From contig CAVSQX010000003.1 of the NCBI GenBank assembly GCA_963730225.1, positions 369,139-433,138 of the forward strand: 64,000 bases of DNA, in the 5' to 3' direction. The position numbers were made by a program, and so were the translations under genes. The stretch's first letter is position 1. Every line of letters begins with the position of its first letter. This DNA is from CAVSQX01 sp963730225. Lineage in GTDB: Bacteria; Planctomycetota; Phycisphaerae; Tepidisphaerales; Tepidisphaeraceae. Below the pieces are notes generated by a model. It ran no database searches. It saw nothing but the letters and a program-made list of their open reading frames with translations, and was not told where the DNA came from. Shown in pieces: positions 49,087-59,453 of the stretch.

Positions 49087-49669
49087 CTCGCTCCGTTGCC
49101 GCTTCCTGATCCGTGACAAATGAACCTTTTGCCAAGTCGCGCGCTCGCTTTTCGCGCAGCATATCGTCGTTCTAAACTCCGAACCGAATGAGAGGGGCTC
49201 ATTTCCCAATTCCATTCAATGCGAATGCAGAGAAGAGGACCTCCAGGGCCGGTCCTCTCCTCCGCACCTCCTCTCCTTGGCCCTAAATCCGGTGTGTGTT
49301 GCTGTCGGAAACAATAAGGATGGCGCCGGGAACACGGGGGGAAGGTAGGCCCGCTGGATTCCTGAAGGCCGCAAGCGGCAGCAGCAGCGGGCCTACGGCA
49401 TGTTGGGTTCGACTGCGCTATCGAAACGCCACCAGCCGAGTACGGCCTTGCCATGCTCGCCTCCTCACACATGAGTACATGTGCTGCGGGCCTGCGCGTG
49501 GCATGGCGTTCGTCCGCTGCGCTCACGTTCCCGTCGCCAGCAGGAAGGAGTTTTCTTTTTAGACCTCCCGGCCGCTTCTTTCGAAGCCGGGAGGTCAAAA
49601 AATTGCTTGGGCCTTTGTGGGCCTAAGCCATCCCGGTTTGGAGTTTTCTTCCTTTTCGGGAGGTGCTTT
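49087..49669. other. Intergenic leader (about 580 bases) with hairpin
   Basis: No gene seen. GACCTCCCGGC at 49562-49572 and GCCGGGAGGTC at 49586-49596 make an 11-bp perfect hairpin, followed by AAAAAA, about 70 bases before the DUF932 start. The A run rather than a T run argues against a plus-strand terminator; it may be a leader structure. Confidence 0.5.
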
Positions 49670-50677
49670 GTGGCACACGAGATCGACCAGACAACGGGAC
49701 GAGCGGCAGTATTCGTGACCGGCGAACCAGCATGGCATCGCTTGGGCACAGTGATCGAGCAGGCGACCACCAGCGCCGAGGCTATCGGCCTCGCGGGATT
49801 GGATTGGCGCGTCGAGCAATGGCCGGTCCGGGCTTTCGACCCGGACAACAACAGTATCGAGGCGGGCATACCGGACACGGTGGCGAATGTCCGCACCGAC
49901 ACCAAGGCGGTGTTGGGCGTGGTTGGGCGGCGCTATCGGGTGTTCCAGAACCATGAAGCTTTCGACTTCATGGACGGACTGGTTGGGGACAAGCTGGCCA
50001 TGTACGAGACGGCGGGCAGTCTGCACGGTGGCAAGCGCGTGTGGATGATGGCCAGCATTCCCAAAGAGTATCGGGCCGGGCCGGACGACCTGATTAAGCC
50101 GTATGTGCTCTTGACCAACACGCACGACGGAAGCCAGGCACTTCGGATGATCCCGACGACGGTGCGCGTGGTTTGTCAGAACACTTTGAATCTGGCCCTG
50201 CGGGAATCGGGCGTTGAGGGATTGACCATTTCCCATCATCCCCGGTTGGAAAGCCGGATTGCCGAGGCGCGGGCGAAGCTCGGAATCATCGCGGCACGGT
50301 TCGACAAGTTTGATGATGAACTCCATGCGATGCTTGCCAAGGAACTGACCGTCACCGAGGCGGGCGGATACTTCCGGGGATTGACCGGGGCGGACCTTCC
50401 CCACGGCACGGACCGGCAGAAGAAAACCCGCGAGAAGGTTTTCGGGCAGATGCTCGACAACTTCGATAACGACCGCAACACGCTTCCGGGCGTGAAGCAC
50501 ACCGCATGGGGCGCGTACAACGCGGTCAGCGAATGGGCCGACCATCAGCGGAAGTATCGCGGCGCGTCATCCGCCGACAAGCTGGACCGGCAATTGGATT
50601 CAGTTTGGTTCGGCCAATCCCATCAACTCAAACAGGCCGCGTATCGCGGAGCGCTTGAACTGGCGGGCGTTCTCTAG
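49670..50677 (+). CDS. DUF932 (plasmid/phage-type) protein
   Basis: 335 residues from GTG 49670, with GGGAGGT about six bases upstream; the longer upstream frame is unlikely. Family marks are ATGEPAWHRLG-type opening (here VTGEPAWHRLGTVIEQATT), DTKAVLGVVGRRYRVFQNHE, VQ-equivalent TVRVVCQNTLNLALRE and AAYRGALELAGVL at the end. DUF932 proteins are nearly always on plasmids, prophages or integrative elements and their role is unknown. It heads the set with SSB and ParB. Confidence 0.87.
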   Translation: MAHEIDQTTGRAAVFVTGEPAWHRLGTVIEQATTSAEAIGLAGLDWRVEQWPVRAFDPDNNSIEAGIPDTVANVRTDTKAVLGVVGRRYRVFQNHEAFDFMDGLVGDKLAMYETAGSLHGGKRVWMMASIPKEYRAGPDDLIKPYVLLTNTHDGSQALRMIPTTVRVVCQNTLNLALRESGVEGLTISHHPRLESRIAEARAKLGIIAARFDKFDDELHAMLAKELTVTEAGGYFRGLTGADLPHGTDRQKKTREKVFGQMLDNFDNDRNTLPGVKHTAWGAYNAVSEWADHQRKYRGASSADKLDRQLDSVWFGQSHQLKQAAYRGALELAGVL

Positions 50678-50681
50678 GCGA

Positions 50682-50734
50682 CCCCTCCCCGAACCCGTCC
50701 CGGTGCAGAAAGAGCCGGGGCGGGCTGGGGAGCG
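50682..50734 (+). terminator. GC-rich hairpin after the DUF932 gene
   Basis: CCCCTCCCCGAACCCGTCCC (50682-50701) pairs imperfectly with CCGGGGCGGGCTGGGG (50714-50729). No clear T run follows, so it may be an attenuator or weak terminator. Confidence 0.45.
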
Positions 50735-50791
50735 GTTGTCAATGTGACGCCGCCCAATCATCAGTGGCCATCTACACAAAGGAGATTCATC

Positions 50792-51223
50792 ATGGCCAGC
50801 TACAACAGAGTGATCCTCATGGGCAACCTCACCCGCGACCCGGAGCTTAAGACGCTTCCGAGTCAGACGGTGGTGTGCGATTTCGCACTGGCGGTCAACC
50901 GCCGGTGGAAAGACACCGACGGGGCCGACCGCGAGGAAGTCTTGTTCATCGACTGCGCCGCGTTCGGCAAGACCGGGCAGACGATCGGCGAGAGTTTGAC
51001 CAAGGGCCGACCCATCCACATCGAAGGCCGTCTCAAATTCGAGCAGTGGGAACAGGAGGACGGCCAGCGGCGCAGCAAGATTCGCGTGGTCGTCGAGCAG
51101 TTCCGGTTTGTGGACCGCAAGCCGGGCAGCGGCCAGCCAGCCGAACGCAACGGACGCGGCAAGCGCCGCAGCAACGGCAGGAAAGGCGAGCTTGTGGGCG
51201 CGGGTCAGGAGATTCCCATCTAG
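50792..51223 (+). CDS. ssb: Single-stranded DNA-binding protein
   Basis: 143 residues. OB fold with YNRVILMGNLTRDPELK at the start, VVCDFALAVNRRWKD, LFIDCAAFGKTGQTIGESL, GRPIHIEGRLKFEQWEQEDG and IRVVVEQFRFVDRK. The C-terminus is basic (NGRGKRRSNGRKGEL) and ends GQEIPI, with no acidic DDIPF-type tip, so binding of the usual SSB partners is doubtful. AAGGAG precedes ATG 50792. An element-borne SSB suits conjugal single-stranded transfer. Confidence 0.92.
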   Translation: MASYNRVILMGNLTRDPELKTLPSQTVVCDFALAVNRRWKDTDGADREEVLFIDCAAFGKTGQTIGESLTKGRPIHIEGRLKFEQWEQEDGQRRSKIRVVVEQFRFVDRKPGSGQPAERNGRGKRRSNGRKGELVGAGQEIPI

Positions 51224-51278
51224 CCCAAGTGAGCCGAAGTGTTTGATTCAATCCATTAACCAAGAAAGAGAGTGTTTT

Positions 51279-53208
51279 ATGAATCGCAGTTTTTCCCAAT
51301 CTCGTGATGTTCAGATTACCGTGTCCCTGTCCAAGCTGATTTCCAGCAAACGCAATCCCCGGCGCGTCAAGCCGGAACGGGACGCCCACCGCCGCATGGT
51401 GGCATCCATCCGGGCGCATGGACTGCTGGCCCCGCTGGTGGTCCGGGCCGACGACGGCAGCGCCGGCGATTTCAAGGTGATCGCCGGCAACCGCCGACTG
51501 GCGGCGCTGCGCGACGTGTACAAGGATTCAGCCCGACCGCCGAAGGTGCTATGCGTCTTGCGCTCCGTGGACGACGACACCGCCGACGCCTTGGCGCTGG
51601 CGGAAAACTTTGTCCGCGAGCCGATGCACCCGCTGGACGAAGCCGAAGCCTTCGCCAAACTGGCGCGCGAGGAAGCCAAGGGCGTTGAATCCATCGCATC
51701 GGAGTTTGGCGTCAGCCAGCCCTATGTGCGCCAGCGCATGAAGCTGGCGACACTGGCCGAGCCGGTGAAGGCGGCATACCGCCAGGGCGGAATCGACACC
51801 GCGACCGCCGAGGCGTTCGCGTCCGTCCCGCCGGATCGGCAACTGGAAGTCTGGCAGGAATTGGCCGGGAATCCGCAACATGCGCAGCACGTCCGCAACG
51901 TGATTGCCCATGCGTGGATCGACGCCGCATCCGCGACGTTCGATGTATCCAAACTCCCGGATACCGCCGTCAGCCGGGATTTGTTCGCCGAGCGCGTGTT
52001 GGTCGAGCGCAAGCGCGTTCATGGAGGCGCAGGCCGAGGCATTGCTGGCGCAGCGCCAAGCGCTGATCGAGGAAGGTTGGGCCGAAGTCGTTGTCGGCCC
52101 GCAGGCCGACGTGCAGGATCGGCTATACGCGATGACCGATGCTCCGCAGGAGTATGATGAGCCGACCACGGCCAAGCTCAAAAAGCTGGCCGACAAGCGT
52201 GTCAAGCTGGAATCGAAGCTTGAGGAATTGGACGAGTCCGATCAAGGCGCGGTCGAGGCGATCCAGACGAAGCTGGAAGCGCTGGACGACGAGGAACAAA
52301 CCTTGAGCAAGGATGCCGAGGTTCACTATTCCGAGGCGACCAAGGCGGTTGGCACGACCTTCCTTTTGCTCGACCCCGATGGACGGGTCCGGCGAGAGTA
52401 TCGCGTACCGCGAACCCGTCAGGGCGTATCCAGCAACGGCAACGGTCAAGCCGGGCACGGCTCGACCGAAGCGCCCAAGCCGCCCACGTCGGACGATCTT
52501 AAAGACGGGCAGCTTGCCACGACTTTCACCCATCAAGCCTTGGCAGTGCGCGAAGCCGTGCTGAAAGATGCCTCAGCCCGCAGGCGGATTCTGGCGATTG
52601 TCCTGCATGAGAAGGTGCGCAGTGAAGCGCTGGCCATCCGGCATGACGCCAACGGCAGCACGGTTCATGCGGACAATGCCGAAGGATTCACGTCCGCCGC
52701 ATTGGATGGAATCCGCAAGCGCCGAGCCGAGTTGGACCCGCTGCATGACAAGCATTACGTCGAAGATCATGCCGCCTATGACGCCTTCCAGGCGCTATCG
52801 GATAAGAAGCTGGATGCACTGATCGACTTGCTGACGGTCGAGTGCATCACCGCCCACCTGCAACGCCGCACCGAATTGGTCTGGCGTCTGGCTGCGGAAT
52901 TGGGCGTGGAGGTTCGCCGCTACTGGCGTCCCGACGAGCGTTGGCTGTCGGGATACCAGAAGATTCAGTTGGCGCACCTGATCGGCGAGTTGCGTGGTCC
53001 GGTGTATGCCAAAGCCGCCGAGTTGAAGAAGAAGTCAGAGTTGGTTGCTGACTTGGCCAAGCTGTTCACCGAGGCAGCCGAAGGCCGCATGGAGGATGCC
53101 AAGGTTGCCGCCAAGTTCAACGCTTGGCTGCCGTCCAATCTGCGGGACAACGCCGCAGACGGACAGCAAGGAGCAGGCGTCAGCGGCATAGTTCACCGCA
53201 TCCACTGA
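51279..53208 (+). CDS. Large ParB/RepB/Spo0J-like protein (one frameshift)
   Basis: About 642 residues. ParB N-terminal domain: ISSKRNPRRVKPERDAHRRM and the CTP-fold motif GDFKVIAGNRRLAAL (about residue 60-74). ALAENFVREPMHPLDEAEAF and the helix-turn-helix FGVSQPYVRQRMKLATLAEP follow. Near 52011 the frame moves one base (VERKRV becomes SAFMEAQAEALLAQ). The large C-terminal part has coiled coil then an all-helical region. Such long ParB proteins occur on mobile elements; no ParA is adjacent. Start ATG 51279. Followed by a strong terminator. Confidence 0.84.
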
Positions 53209-53610
53209 CAAATGCAGAAGCCGGATCGGGCATCCCTGATCCGGCTTCTTTATTGCCTTGTCTAACGTGTCGATTGTCATTCCCAAGGATGAGGCGTGCG
53301 CACCACAGGATAGCGCACTACCGCTCGAGAACCACTCCGCCAGCGCTCTCCACTTGCCTCCACGTTGCGCAAGCCGCAGCCAGGTGAACTGCCAAAGGGC
53401 GACTTGAATGGCCACGAGAAACGTCGCTCCAATGGGCAGCAGCAGGAACAAATAGCTGTCGTGCTTGTGGCCTTCGTAGAAGCCGACAGGCCATAGGACA
53501 AGCACGCCGAAGACTTCGACAATGCAGAACAGCACCACGGCCAAGCGTGCCAATTGCAGCAGGCCAAGCCAGTACAGGAACCTCAAGCTGTCGCCAATCC
53601 ACCGCAGCAT
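53035..53610 (-). CDS. Small membrane protein, convergent with ParB (end uncertain)
   Basis: Start ATG 53610 has AAGGAGA about nine bases upstream. The first 95 residues look real: two or three hydrophobic helices (WLGLLQLARLAVVLFCIVEV, SYLFLLLPIGATFLVAIQVA). The frame then crosses the terminator and reads antisense into parB down to 53035, which is unlikely to be real. A stop at 53277 in another frame (one base shift) would give a protein of about 110 residues. No family recognised. Confidence 0.5.
   Translation of the reverse strand: MLRWIGDSLRFLYWLGLLQLARLAVVLFCIVEVFGVLVLWPVGFYEGHKHDSYLFLLLPIGATFLVAIQVALWQFTWLRLAQRGGKWRALAEWFSSGSALSCGAHASSLGMTIDTLDKAIKKPDQGCPIRLLHLSVDAVNYAADACSLLSVCGVVPQIGRQPSVELGGNLGILHAAFGCLGEQLGQVSNQL
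53216..53254 (+). terminator. Intrinsic terminator after the ParB-like gene
   Basis: AGAAGCCGGATCGGG (53216-53230) pairs with CCTGATCCGGCTTCT (53235-53249) with one G-U pair, then TTATTG. It also serves the convergent membrane-protein gene as a possible two-way terminator. Confidence 0.82.
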
Positions 53611-53755
53611 ATCCGGCTGTCTCCTTTGCGTGTGTGCATCTGCCAGAGCTTCGCACTGCCATCCGATGACACACGCTCCATTATATCGTTGGCAACAATC
53701 GCGTCTCGAAAACTCTTTCGATCCTCACCATTTTTTCCAAATCCCTTTGAGTCCA

Positions 53756-53797
53756 GCCAGACAGATTACTGTCCGGCTGAACTCAAATCTGTCTGGC
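53756..53797. repeat. 11-bp inverted repeat upstream of the transfer operon
   Basis: GCCAGACAGAT (53756-53766) and ATCTGTCTGGC (53787-53797) are exact complements with a 20-base spacer. They lie just before the -35 element of the promoter at 53803. This could be an operator or part of an oriT, since the relaxase gene starts about 230 bases downstream. Confidence 0.65.
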
Positions 53798-53802
53798 CGA
53801 AC

Positions 53803-53830
53803 TTGACGTTCGGCATCTGTTTGGTATAAT
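53803..53830 (+). promoter_or_regulatory. Strong sigma-70-like promoter for the relaxase operon
   Basis: TTGACG (53803-53808), 16-base spacer, TATAAT (53825-53830). The region is distinctly AT-rich against its surroundings. It points towards the relaxase, traG, CopG-like and trbB genes. Confidence 0.72.
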
Positions 53831-53835
53831 CGGTT

Positions 53836-53860
53836 TAGTTCAATTCATTGGGTTGAACTA
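53836..53860. promoter_or_regulatory. Operator-like 8-bp inverted repeat at the transcription start
   Basis: TAGTTCAA (53836-53843) and TTGAACTA (53853-53860) with a nine-base spacer begin six bases after the -10 element. A repressor bound there would block the transfer operon. No repressor gene is adjacent; the CopG-like protein at 57867 or an outside factor could act. Confidence 0.6.
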
Positions 53861-54030
53861 TATTTTTGTAATTAAGAAGGGAAGGCAAGGTAAAAGGGAC
53901 CAAGTGGGTGTTTTTGTAAGTCTCAGTCCCACGAAGGGTTGGCGCAACCTATGCCTGTTTGATGACAGTGGGTTTCCAATGGGTCGATTTTCAGGCCTCA
54001 ACTGTGCTCGAAAGAAGCTTGGAGGTGTGT

Positions 54031-56017
54031 ATGCCGCGGAGATTCAGAAGGCAGCCGGATGGCGTTGATTCGGATCAGATCGGCCGAATGGGCGGACGAC
54101 GACCGCGGGAGCGGAGCGTGAACAGCGAGCTCGCCCGGCGGCTGCGCGGCTTCAAAGGGCGCACGCGAAAGTACCTGTCAGGCGGTTCCGCCGGCCGGGG
54201 AATGCGCCAGCGCGTGGTCGTCAAGGCGCACGTCAGCCGGCACAAGCCCGGCAAGGCGCGGGGAAGTTTGGCGCGCCATGTCTCCTACCTGGGGCGGGAA
54301 AGCGCCAGCGCCGACGGCAAGCATGGCGTGTTCTATGACGCCGCGCGCGAGGGGGTGGACGCCAAGCAGGAGGCCGTCCAATGGGCGCAGGACCGGCACC
54401 ATTTCCGGCTGATCGTGTCGCCGGAGCGCGGCGGCGACATCCCCGACATGACCGCTTATGTGCGCGAGGTGATGCGCCGGGTGGAGCGGGATCTGGACAC
54501 CAAGCTCCAATGGATCGCCGTCAATCACCACAACACCGACAACCCCCATGCGCACATCCTGCTGCGCGGGAAGCAGGCGGACGGGGCCGATCTGGTCATT
54601 CCCCGACAATATATATCGTATGGAATCCGGGACCGGGCATCGGAGGTGGCGACCGAACTGCTGGGGGAACGGACACCCCAGGAGGTCCAATTGGCCAAGT
54701 CCAAGGAGGTCGAAGCCGAGCGGTTCACCTCGCTGGACCGGATGATCGAGCGAGCTTTGGACAACGGCAAGATCGACGTTTCACCGTCGAAGCACATCGG
54801 CTTTGGCGCGGATGATCGGCGGTTGGTGGTGGGCCGGTTGCAGTTCCTTGAGCAGATGGACTTGGCGCACAAGGGACGGGGAACGACCTGGCATGTCGAG
54901 GGGGATTTCAAGCAGGCCTTGCGCGAACTCGGCAACCGCAACGACATCATTCACCAGCTCTACAGCCAGTTGGGGAACGAGTCGGGACGAGTTTTGCCGA
55001 TGGCTGGCGGCATCGAACCCTCACCATCGGTCGCCGGCGTGGTCATCGCCAAGGGCAGCACCGATGAACTTGGGGAGGATCGGTTTGTGGTGGTCCGTGA
55101 CGGGAGCGGGCAAGCGCACTACGGCCGGGTCAGAGACAACGCAGCTTACCGGGATCTGGACATCGGGTCGGTTGCCGAACTGGGCGCGGCGCACAGCGCC
55201 GGCGGGAGGTGACCGAGCAGATCGTGGCGGTCGCCAACGCCAATGACGGAATCTATTCGCCGCAGTTGCACGAGGCGTACTTGCGCGGGGCCGAAACCAG
55301 ACTCGACCGACCGGGAGATTGCATCAAGCGTGCGCTCGGCAGCGTGGCGATTGGGCTTCGTTGCCGGATTTGAGGGGTCCGGGGTGCGCGCGTTGGAGAA
55401 CGGAGAGTATCGCCGTCGATGCCAATGCGTTTGCGCAATTCAGTCAGCGGGGAAGCCAGCGAACCGACGTTCGGGTGATCGCCGAGCACTCGTTGGCGGA
55501 GCAAGTCGAGGCGCACGCGGTGACGTGGCTGGACCGCCAGGCGTTCGGACGGCAACCGGATGCGCGCACCGACAACAATCCGATCATTCAGGAAGCGGTG
55601 CAGCAGCGGCAGGAATGGCTCGTGCGAAACGGCTATGCCGAGCGATCCGCCGGCGACACCGGAACGGTTGAATTACTTCCCGGCGCGCTGGAGCAACTTG
55701 CCGCCGAGGAACGTACCGACGTGGCCGAACGGCTGGCCGGCAAGTACGGCCTGCCGGTGAACGAACTGCCCCAGGGCGGCACGGTCAGCGGCGAGTACCG
55801 CGGCACGGAACACCTTCAGTCCGGCAAGCTGGCGGTCGTCGTGGCGGAGGAGAGCGTGTTCGTCTCTCCCATCAGCAGCGATCCCGATGTTGGCACGGGT
55901 AGTGAAGTCAGTCTGCAGCGCACCTCGGCGAAGGATGCGACGGTTGAACTGGCGGCGGGACAAACGCTGGACTTGGATGCCGGATTGTCTCTGGACGGAC
56001 CGGGAGGTGACGAATGA
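54031..56017 (+). CDS. Conjugative relaxase, VirD2/DUF3363 type (two or three frameshifts)
   Basis: About 661 residues from ATG 54031 (GGAGGT upstream). The relaxase domain has LARHVSYLGRESAS, DRHHFRLIVSPERGGDI and the metal-binding motif HHNTDNPHAHILLRG near residue 160. The DUF3363-type part follows with RFTSLDRMIERAL. The frame breaks after VAELGAAH near 55200, passes through EVTEQIVAVANANDGIYSPQ and breaks again between about 55300 and 55420. It resumes VDANAFAQFSQRGSQRTDV to the end. It nicks oriT and pilots the strand. The stop overlaps traG by ATGA. Confidence 0.86.
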
Positions 56018-57870
56018 ACGCTCGACGACTCTTCATTGCATACCTGATCGTGTTGCTGGCCGGCTTGGTGACAGCCACCCAATGGGTCGCCTATCGGCTG
56101 AATTATCATCCGGCCCTGGGCGGATTGCGCATCGGCGCGCACATGATCTATCGCGCCCTGGGCGATCTTCATCTGGGCCCGCGACTTCGGTGACAACATC
56201 CCCAAGACGCTCAATGAGGGGTATGCGTTCATCGGCGGCACGTTCATTCTGGCCACGCTCATGCTGGTTGGAGCGCGCCGAGTTCGCCGCCACATCCCCG
56301 TCCGGGAGATCGGCAAGGATCGTTGGGCCAGCAAGCGCGACATGAAGCGCGCCGGTTTACTCACCGGCCAGGGAACCGTTCTTGGACATGCCTTTGGTCG
56401 ATATCTCACCTATGACGGGCCGGAGCATCAGCTTGTTTCCGGGGCCAGCCGATCCGGCAAAGGCGTCGGCCACGTCATTCCCACGCTGCTGAATTGGAAC
56501 GGCAGCATCTTGGCCTATGACGTGAAGAATGAACTGTGGGACGTAACCGCGGGGATGCGCGCAAAAGAGGCTACTGCCTGTTCTTCAATCCGACCCGGCC
56601 CGACAGCGCCCGGTTCAATCCGCTCTTTGAGATTCGCAAGGGCGACAACGAAGTGCGCGATGCGCAGAACATCGTCGAGATGCTGGTCAACCCGACCGGC
56701 GCAAAGCACACGATGGACATTTGGGACCAGCAGGCGAGCCAATTTCTGGTGGCGCTGATCCTGCATGTGCTGTACACCGAGCCGGATCAATATAAGAATC
56801 TGGCGACGGTGCGGGCGCGGTTGCTCGACTTCAAGCGGACCGCCCTGGCGATGATCCGCACGCCGCACCGGTTCAATCCGCAGACGGGCGCGCCGGAGGT
56901 TCACCCGGAAGTGGCGCTGGTGGCCAACGAGCTGCGCCGCCAGCCGGCGAAGTTCCAGTCCAGCGTGTGCGGCACGGCGGCGGCATATCTCACGCTTTGG
57001 GCGGACGACATCATTGCCCGCAACACCGCCACCAGCGACTTTCGGCTCAGCGATCTGGTCTGCGCCGACCGGCCCATGACGCTTTACCTCCAGCCGCCGC
57101 CATCGGACGCACCCCGATTGCGCCCGCTGGTCCGGCTGATGATCAATCAGACGTGCCGGGCGCTGATGGAATATCTGGACCGGGACAGCGCCGGCCGACC
57201 GAAAAACCATCGGCTGCTGCTGTCGCTGGATGAGTTCCCGACGCTCGGACGATTGGACTTTTTCACGATGAACCTGCGCCAGATGGCCGGCTACGGAATC
57301 AAGGCGCACCTGATCGTCCAATCATTCAACGACATCATCGAGCAGTACGGCATGAACAACACGATCCTGGACAACTGCCACATCCTGACCACCTTCGCCG
57401 CTGCCGATACCGTCACCTGCCAGCGCATCAGCCAGATGGTCGGCACCGTGACCGAGTACCGGGAGAGTTATTCACAGGCCGCGCGGAACCTTGGGGCGAG
57501 AACCATCAGCCACAGCGAACAGGTCCGGCCGCTCCTGTCGCCCGGGGATGTTCGGGAATTGCCGGTGGACGATCAGCTCATGTTTGTGACCGGCTACAAG
57601 CCGATGCGCGTGAAGAAGGTGCGGTATTTCAACGATCCGATCTTCATGAAACGGGTTCTGCCGGCGCCGGATCAATCAGCGTATCTGAACGTGCCCGCCA
57701 AACCCAAAATCGACTGGCTGCACGAGCGGCCCAAGGGGCCGGAGTTGACGTTGCCCGCACCGAGTCACAACAACCCATTGCCCAGCGGCGGTCCGCCCGC
57801 GGAATCCGACGAGGATACGGAACAAGACGCCGCGGACCAGGGCCTTCATTCTGAAAGTGAATATACATGA
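56014..57870 (+). CDS. traG: Type IV coupling protein TraG/VirD4 (two frameshifts)
   Basis: About 618 residues. Two N-terminal membrane helices (LFIAYLIVLLAGLVTATQWV, FIGGTFILATLMLVGA) are followed by Walker A GASRSGKGVGH near residue 145 and Walker B LLSLDEFPTLGRLDFF. MAGYGIKAHLIVQSFNDIIE and ILTTFAAADTVTCQRISQMV are also typical. The frame moves near 56163 (ALGD to IFIWARDFGDN) and near 56565 (MRAKEA to RGYCLFFNPTRPDSARFNPL). It links the relaxosome to the secretion channel. Overlaps the relaxase and the CopG-like gene by four bases each. Confidence 0.9.
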
Positions 57871-58460
57871 GCGAACGCAAGACCCAACTTTCGGTTTTTT
57901 TAGAGCAGCAAGTGCTGCTGGCCGCCAGGCAGCGCGCCAACGAAATGAAGCTCTCGATGTCGGCGGTTGTGGCGGATGCGGCCAAGGAATCGCTGTTGTC
58001 CGCTTATCGGAGCGAGCGCGAACAGGAAATCCTCAAGGCGGTCGAGCGAAACTTTCATGCCCTGCGCCGGCTGGACCAGCGGTTGGCGCTGGAGATTCAG
58101 ATCCTCAAGGAAATGGTCGGGCTGGGGATGCGATCCTTTTTCAACCACACCACGCCGATTCCAGACGCCACCAAGACTGCCGCGATCCTCAGCGGGAAGC
58201 AGCGATTTCATGGCTATCTGGACATGCTGGCCAAGAATCTGCGCAAGGGTGAATCGATCCTCAGCGATCTTCCGTTGCCCGAACTTGATCCACCGAAGGA
58301 ATCAACGCAGCCGCCGCAAAATGTCGAAGAGGCGGCCCCAGCCAATCACGCTCATAGCGCAGCTAAAGCCAAGGAGCGTGCAACAAAACAAAGTGTGCCG
58401 ACCAGCGCGCCGAACGGCGCTCGTGACTGGGCGTTGTTCGAGCCAAGCGGAGAGAAGTAA
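57867..58460 (+). CDS. CopG-like/mating-module protein between traG and trbB
   Basis: 197 residues. The N-terminus TQLSVFLEQQVLLAARQRAN then EMKLSMSAVVADAAKESLLS looks like a ribbon-helix-helix (CopG) domain. A coiled-coil segment follows, then a Pro/Ala-rich tail ending DWALFEPSGEK. A CopG-like gene between traG and trbB is a familiar order in IncP/Tn4371-type modules. It may bind oriT or autoregulate the operon. ATGA overlap with traG. Confidence 0.7.
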   Translation: MSERKTQLSVFLEQQVLLAARQRANEMKLSMSAVVADAAKESLLSAYRSEREQEILKAVERNFHALRRLDQRLALEIQILKEMVGLGMRSFFNHTTPIPDATKTAAILSGKQRFHGYLDMLAKNLRKGESILSDLPLPELDPPKESTQPPQNVEEAAPANHAHSAAKAKERATKQSVPTSAPNGARDWALFEPSGEK

Positions 58461-58483
58461 TTCAAAAACAAAGGAACTCAATC

Positions 58484-59452
58484 ATGGCTGCTAACGCAAA
58501 TTCCGTTCACCACCGGCAACAGGAAAGCCTCTATCACGCCCTGGGGCCGTTGATCGCCGAGGCGCTGGGCCGTCCCGACGTGGTGGAGATCATGGCCAAC
58601 CCGGATGGAAGTCTGTGGGTGGATCGGGCCGGCGTCGGACGCGAGAGAGTGGGCCGAATCGAGCAGGCGGCCGCCGAAACCACGATCCGGCTTCTGGCGA
58701 GCCATATGGGCGAGACGGTCACGCCGGATCGTCCTGCCGTCGCCGGCGTTCTGCCGCGCAGCGGAGAACGGTTCCAAGGGTTATTGCCGCCGCTTGCCGA
58801 GCGGCCCGTATTCACCATCCGCAAGCGGGCGTCGATCGTCTTCACCCTCGACGATTATGTTGCCAAGGGAATTCTGCCGGCCGCTGGCGCCGATGTGATT
58901 CGCCGTGCCGTCGTTGACCGAAAGAACATTCTTGTGGCCGGCGGCACCGGATCGGGCAAGACCACGCTGGTCAACGCGATCCTGGCCGAGCCGCCGTTCA
59001 AGAGCGATCGCATCGTCCTCATCGAGGACACCAAGGAGCTTCAATGCCCCGCGGAGGACAAGGTTGAGTTGCTGACGAAGAACACCGAGCCGCGAGTCAC
59101 GATGACCGACTTGCTTCGCATGACGCTGCGCCTGCGTCCGGATCGAATCATCATCGGTGAGGTTCGCGGGCCCGAAGCTCTGGCGATGCTCAAAGCATGG
59201 AACACCGGCCATCCCGGCGGCGTCGCCACCATTCACGCGAATTCGGCCGCCGATGCGCTGCGGCGAATTGAAGACCTGGTGGGTGAGGCTTCGCAGATCA
59301 TTCCCAAACGATCCATCGCATCAGCCGTCAATTTGATCGTGTTCATCGAGCGCCTTCCTCGCGCTGCCGGCCGAGTAGTCTCCGCTATCTCCGAGGTAGT
59401 CGGATTCGATGCGGGCGAGTACCAGATTCGCCATCTGCTGATAGGCATTTGA
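58484..59452 (+). CDS. trbB: Conjugal transfer ATPase TrbB
   Basis: 322 residues of the VirB11/PulE-like secretion ATPase family. It has DVVEIMANPDGSLWVDR near 30, KRASIVFTLDDYV, Walker A VAGGTGSGKTTLVNAIL near residue 150, IVLIEDTKELQCP, RMTLRLRPDRIIIGEVRGPE (Walker B) and NTGHPGGVATIHANSA (His box). It would drive the mating-pair channel. The rest of the trb operon is absent: the next DNA is the oppositely oriented ubiquitin-like operon. Confidence 0.93.
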   Translation: MAANANSVHHRQQESLYHALGPLIAEALGRPDVVEIMANPDGSLWVDRAGVGRERVGRIEQAAAETTIRLLASHMGETVTPDRPAVAGVLPRSGERFQGLLPPLAERPVFTIRKRASIVFTLDDYVAKGILPAAGADVIRRAVVDRKNILVAGGTGSGKTTLVNAILAEPPFKSDRIVLIEDTKELQCPAEDKVELLTKNTEPRVTMTDLLRMTLRLRPDRIIIGEVRGPEALAMLKAWNTGHPGGVATIHANSAADALRRIEDLVGEASQIIPKRSIASAVNLIVFIERLPRAAGRVVSAISEVVGFDAGEYQIRHLLIGI

Positions 59453-59453
59453 C

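Noticed and set aside
49562..49602. Hairpin followed by six A as a plus-strand terminator
   Set aside because: An A run after the stem on the plus strand does not end plus-strand transcripts; kept only as a leader hairpin.
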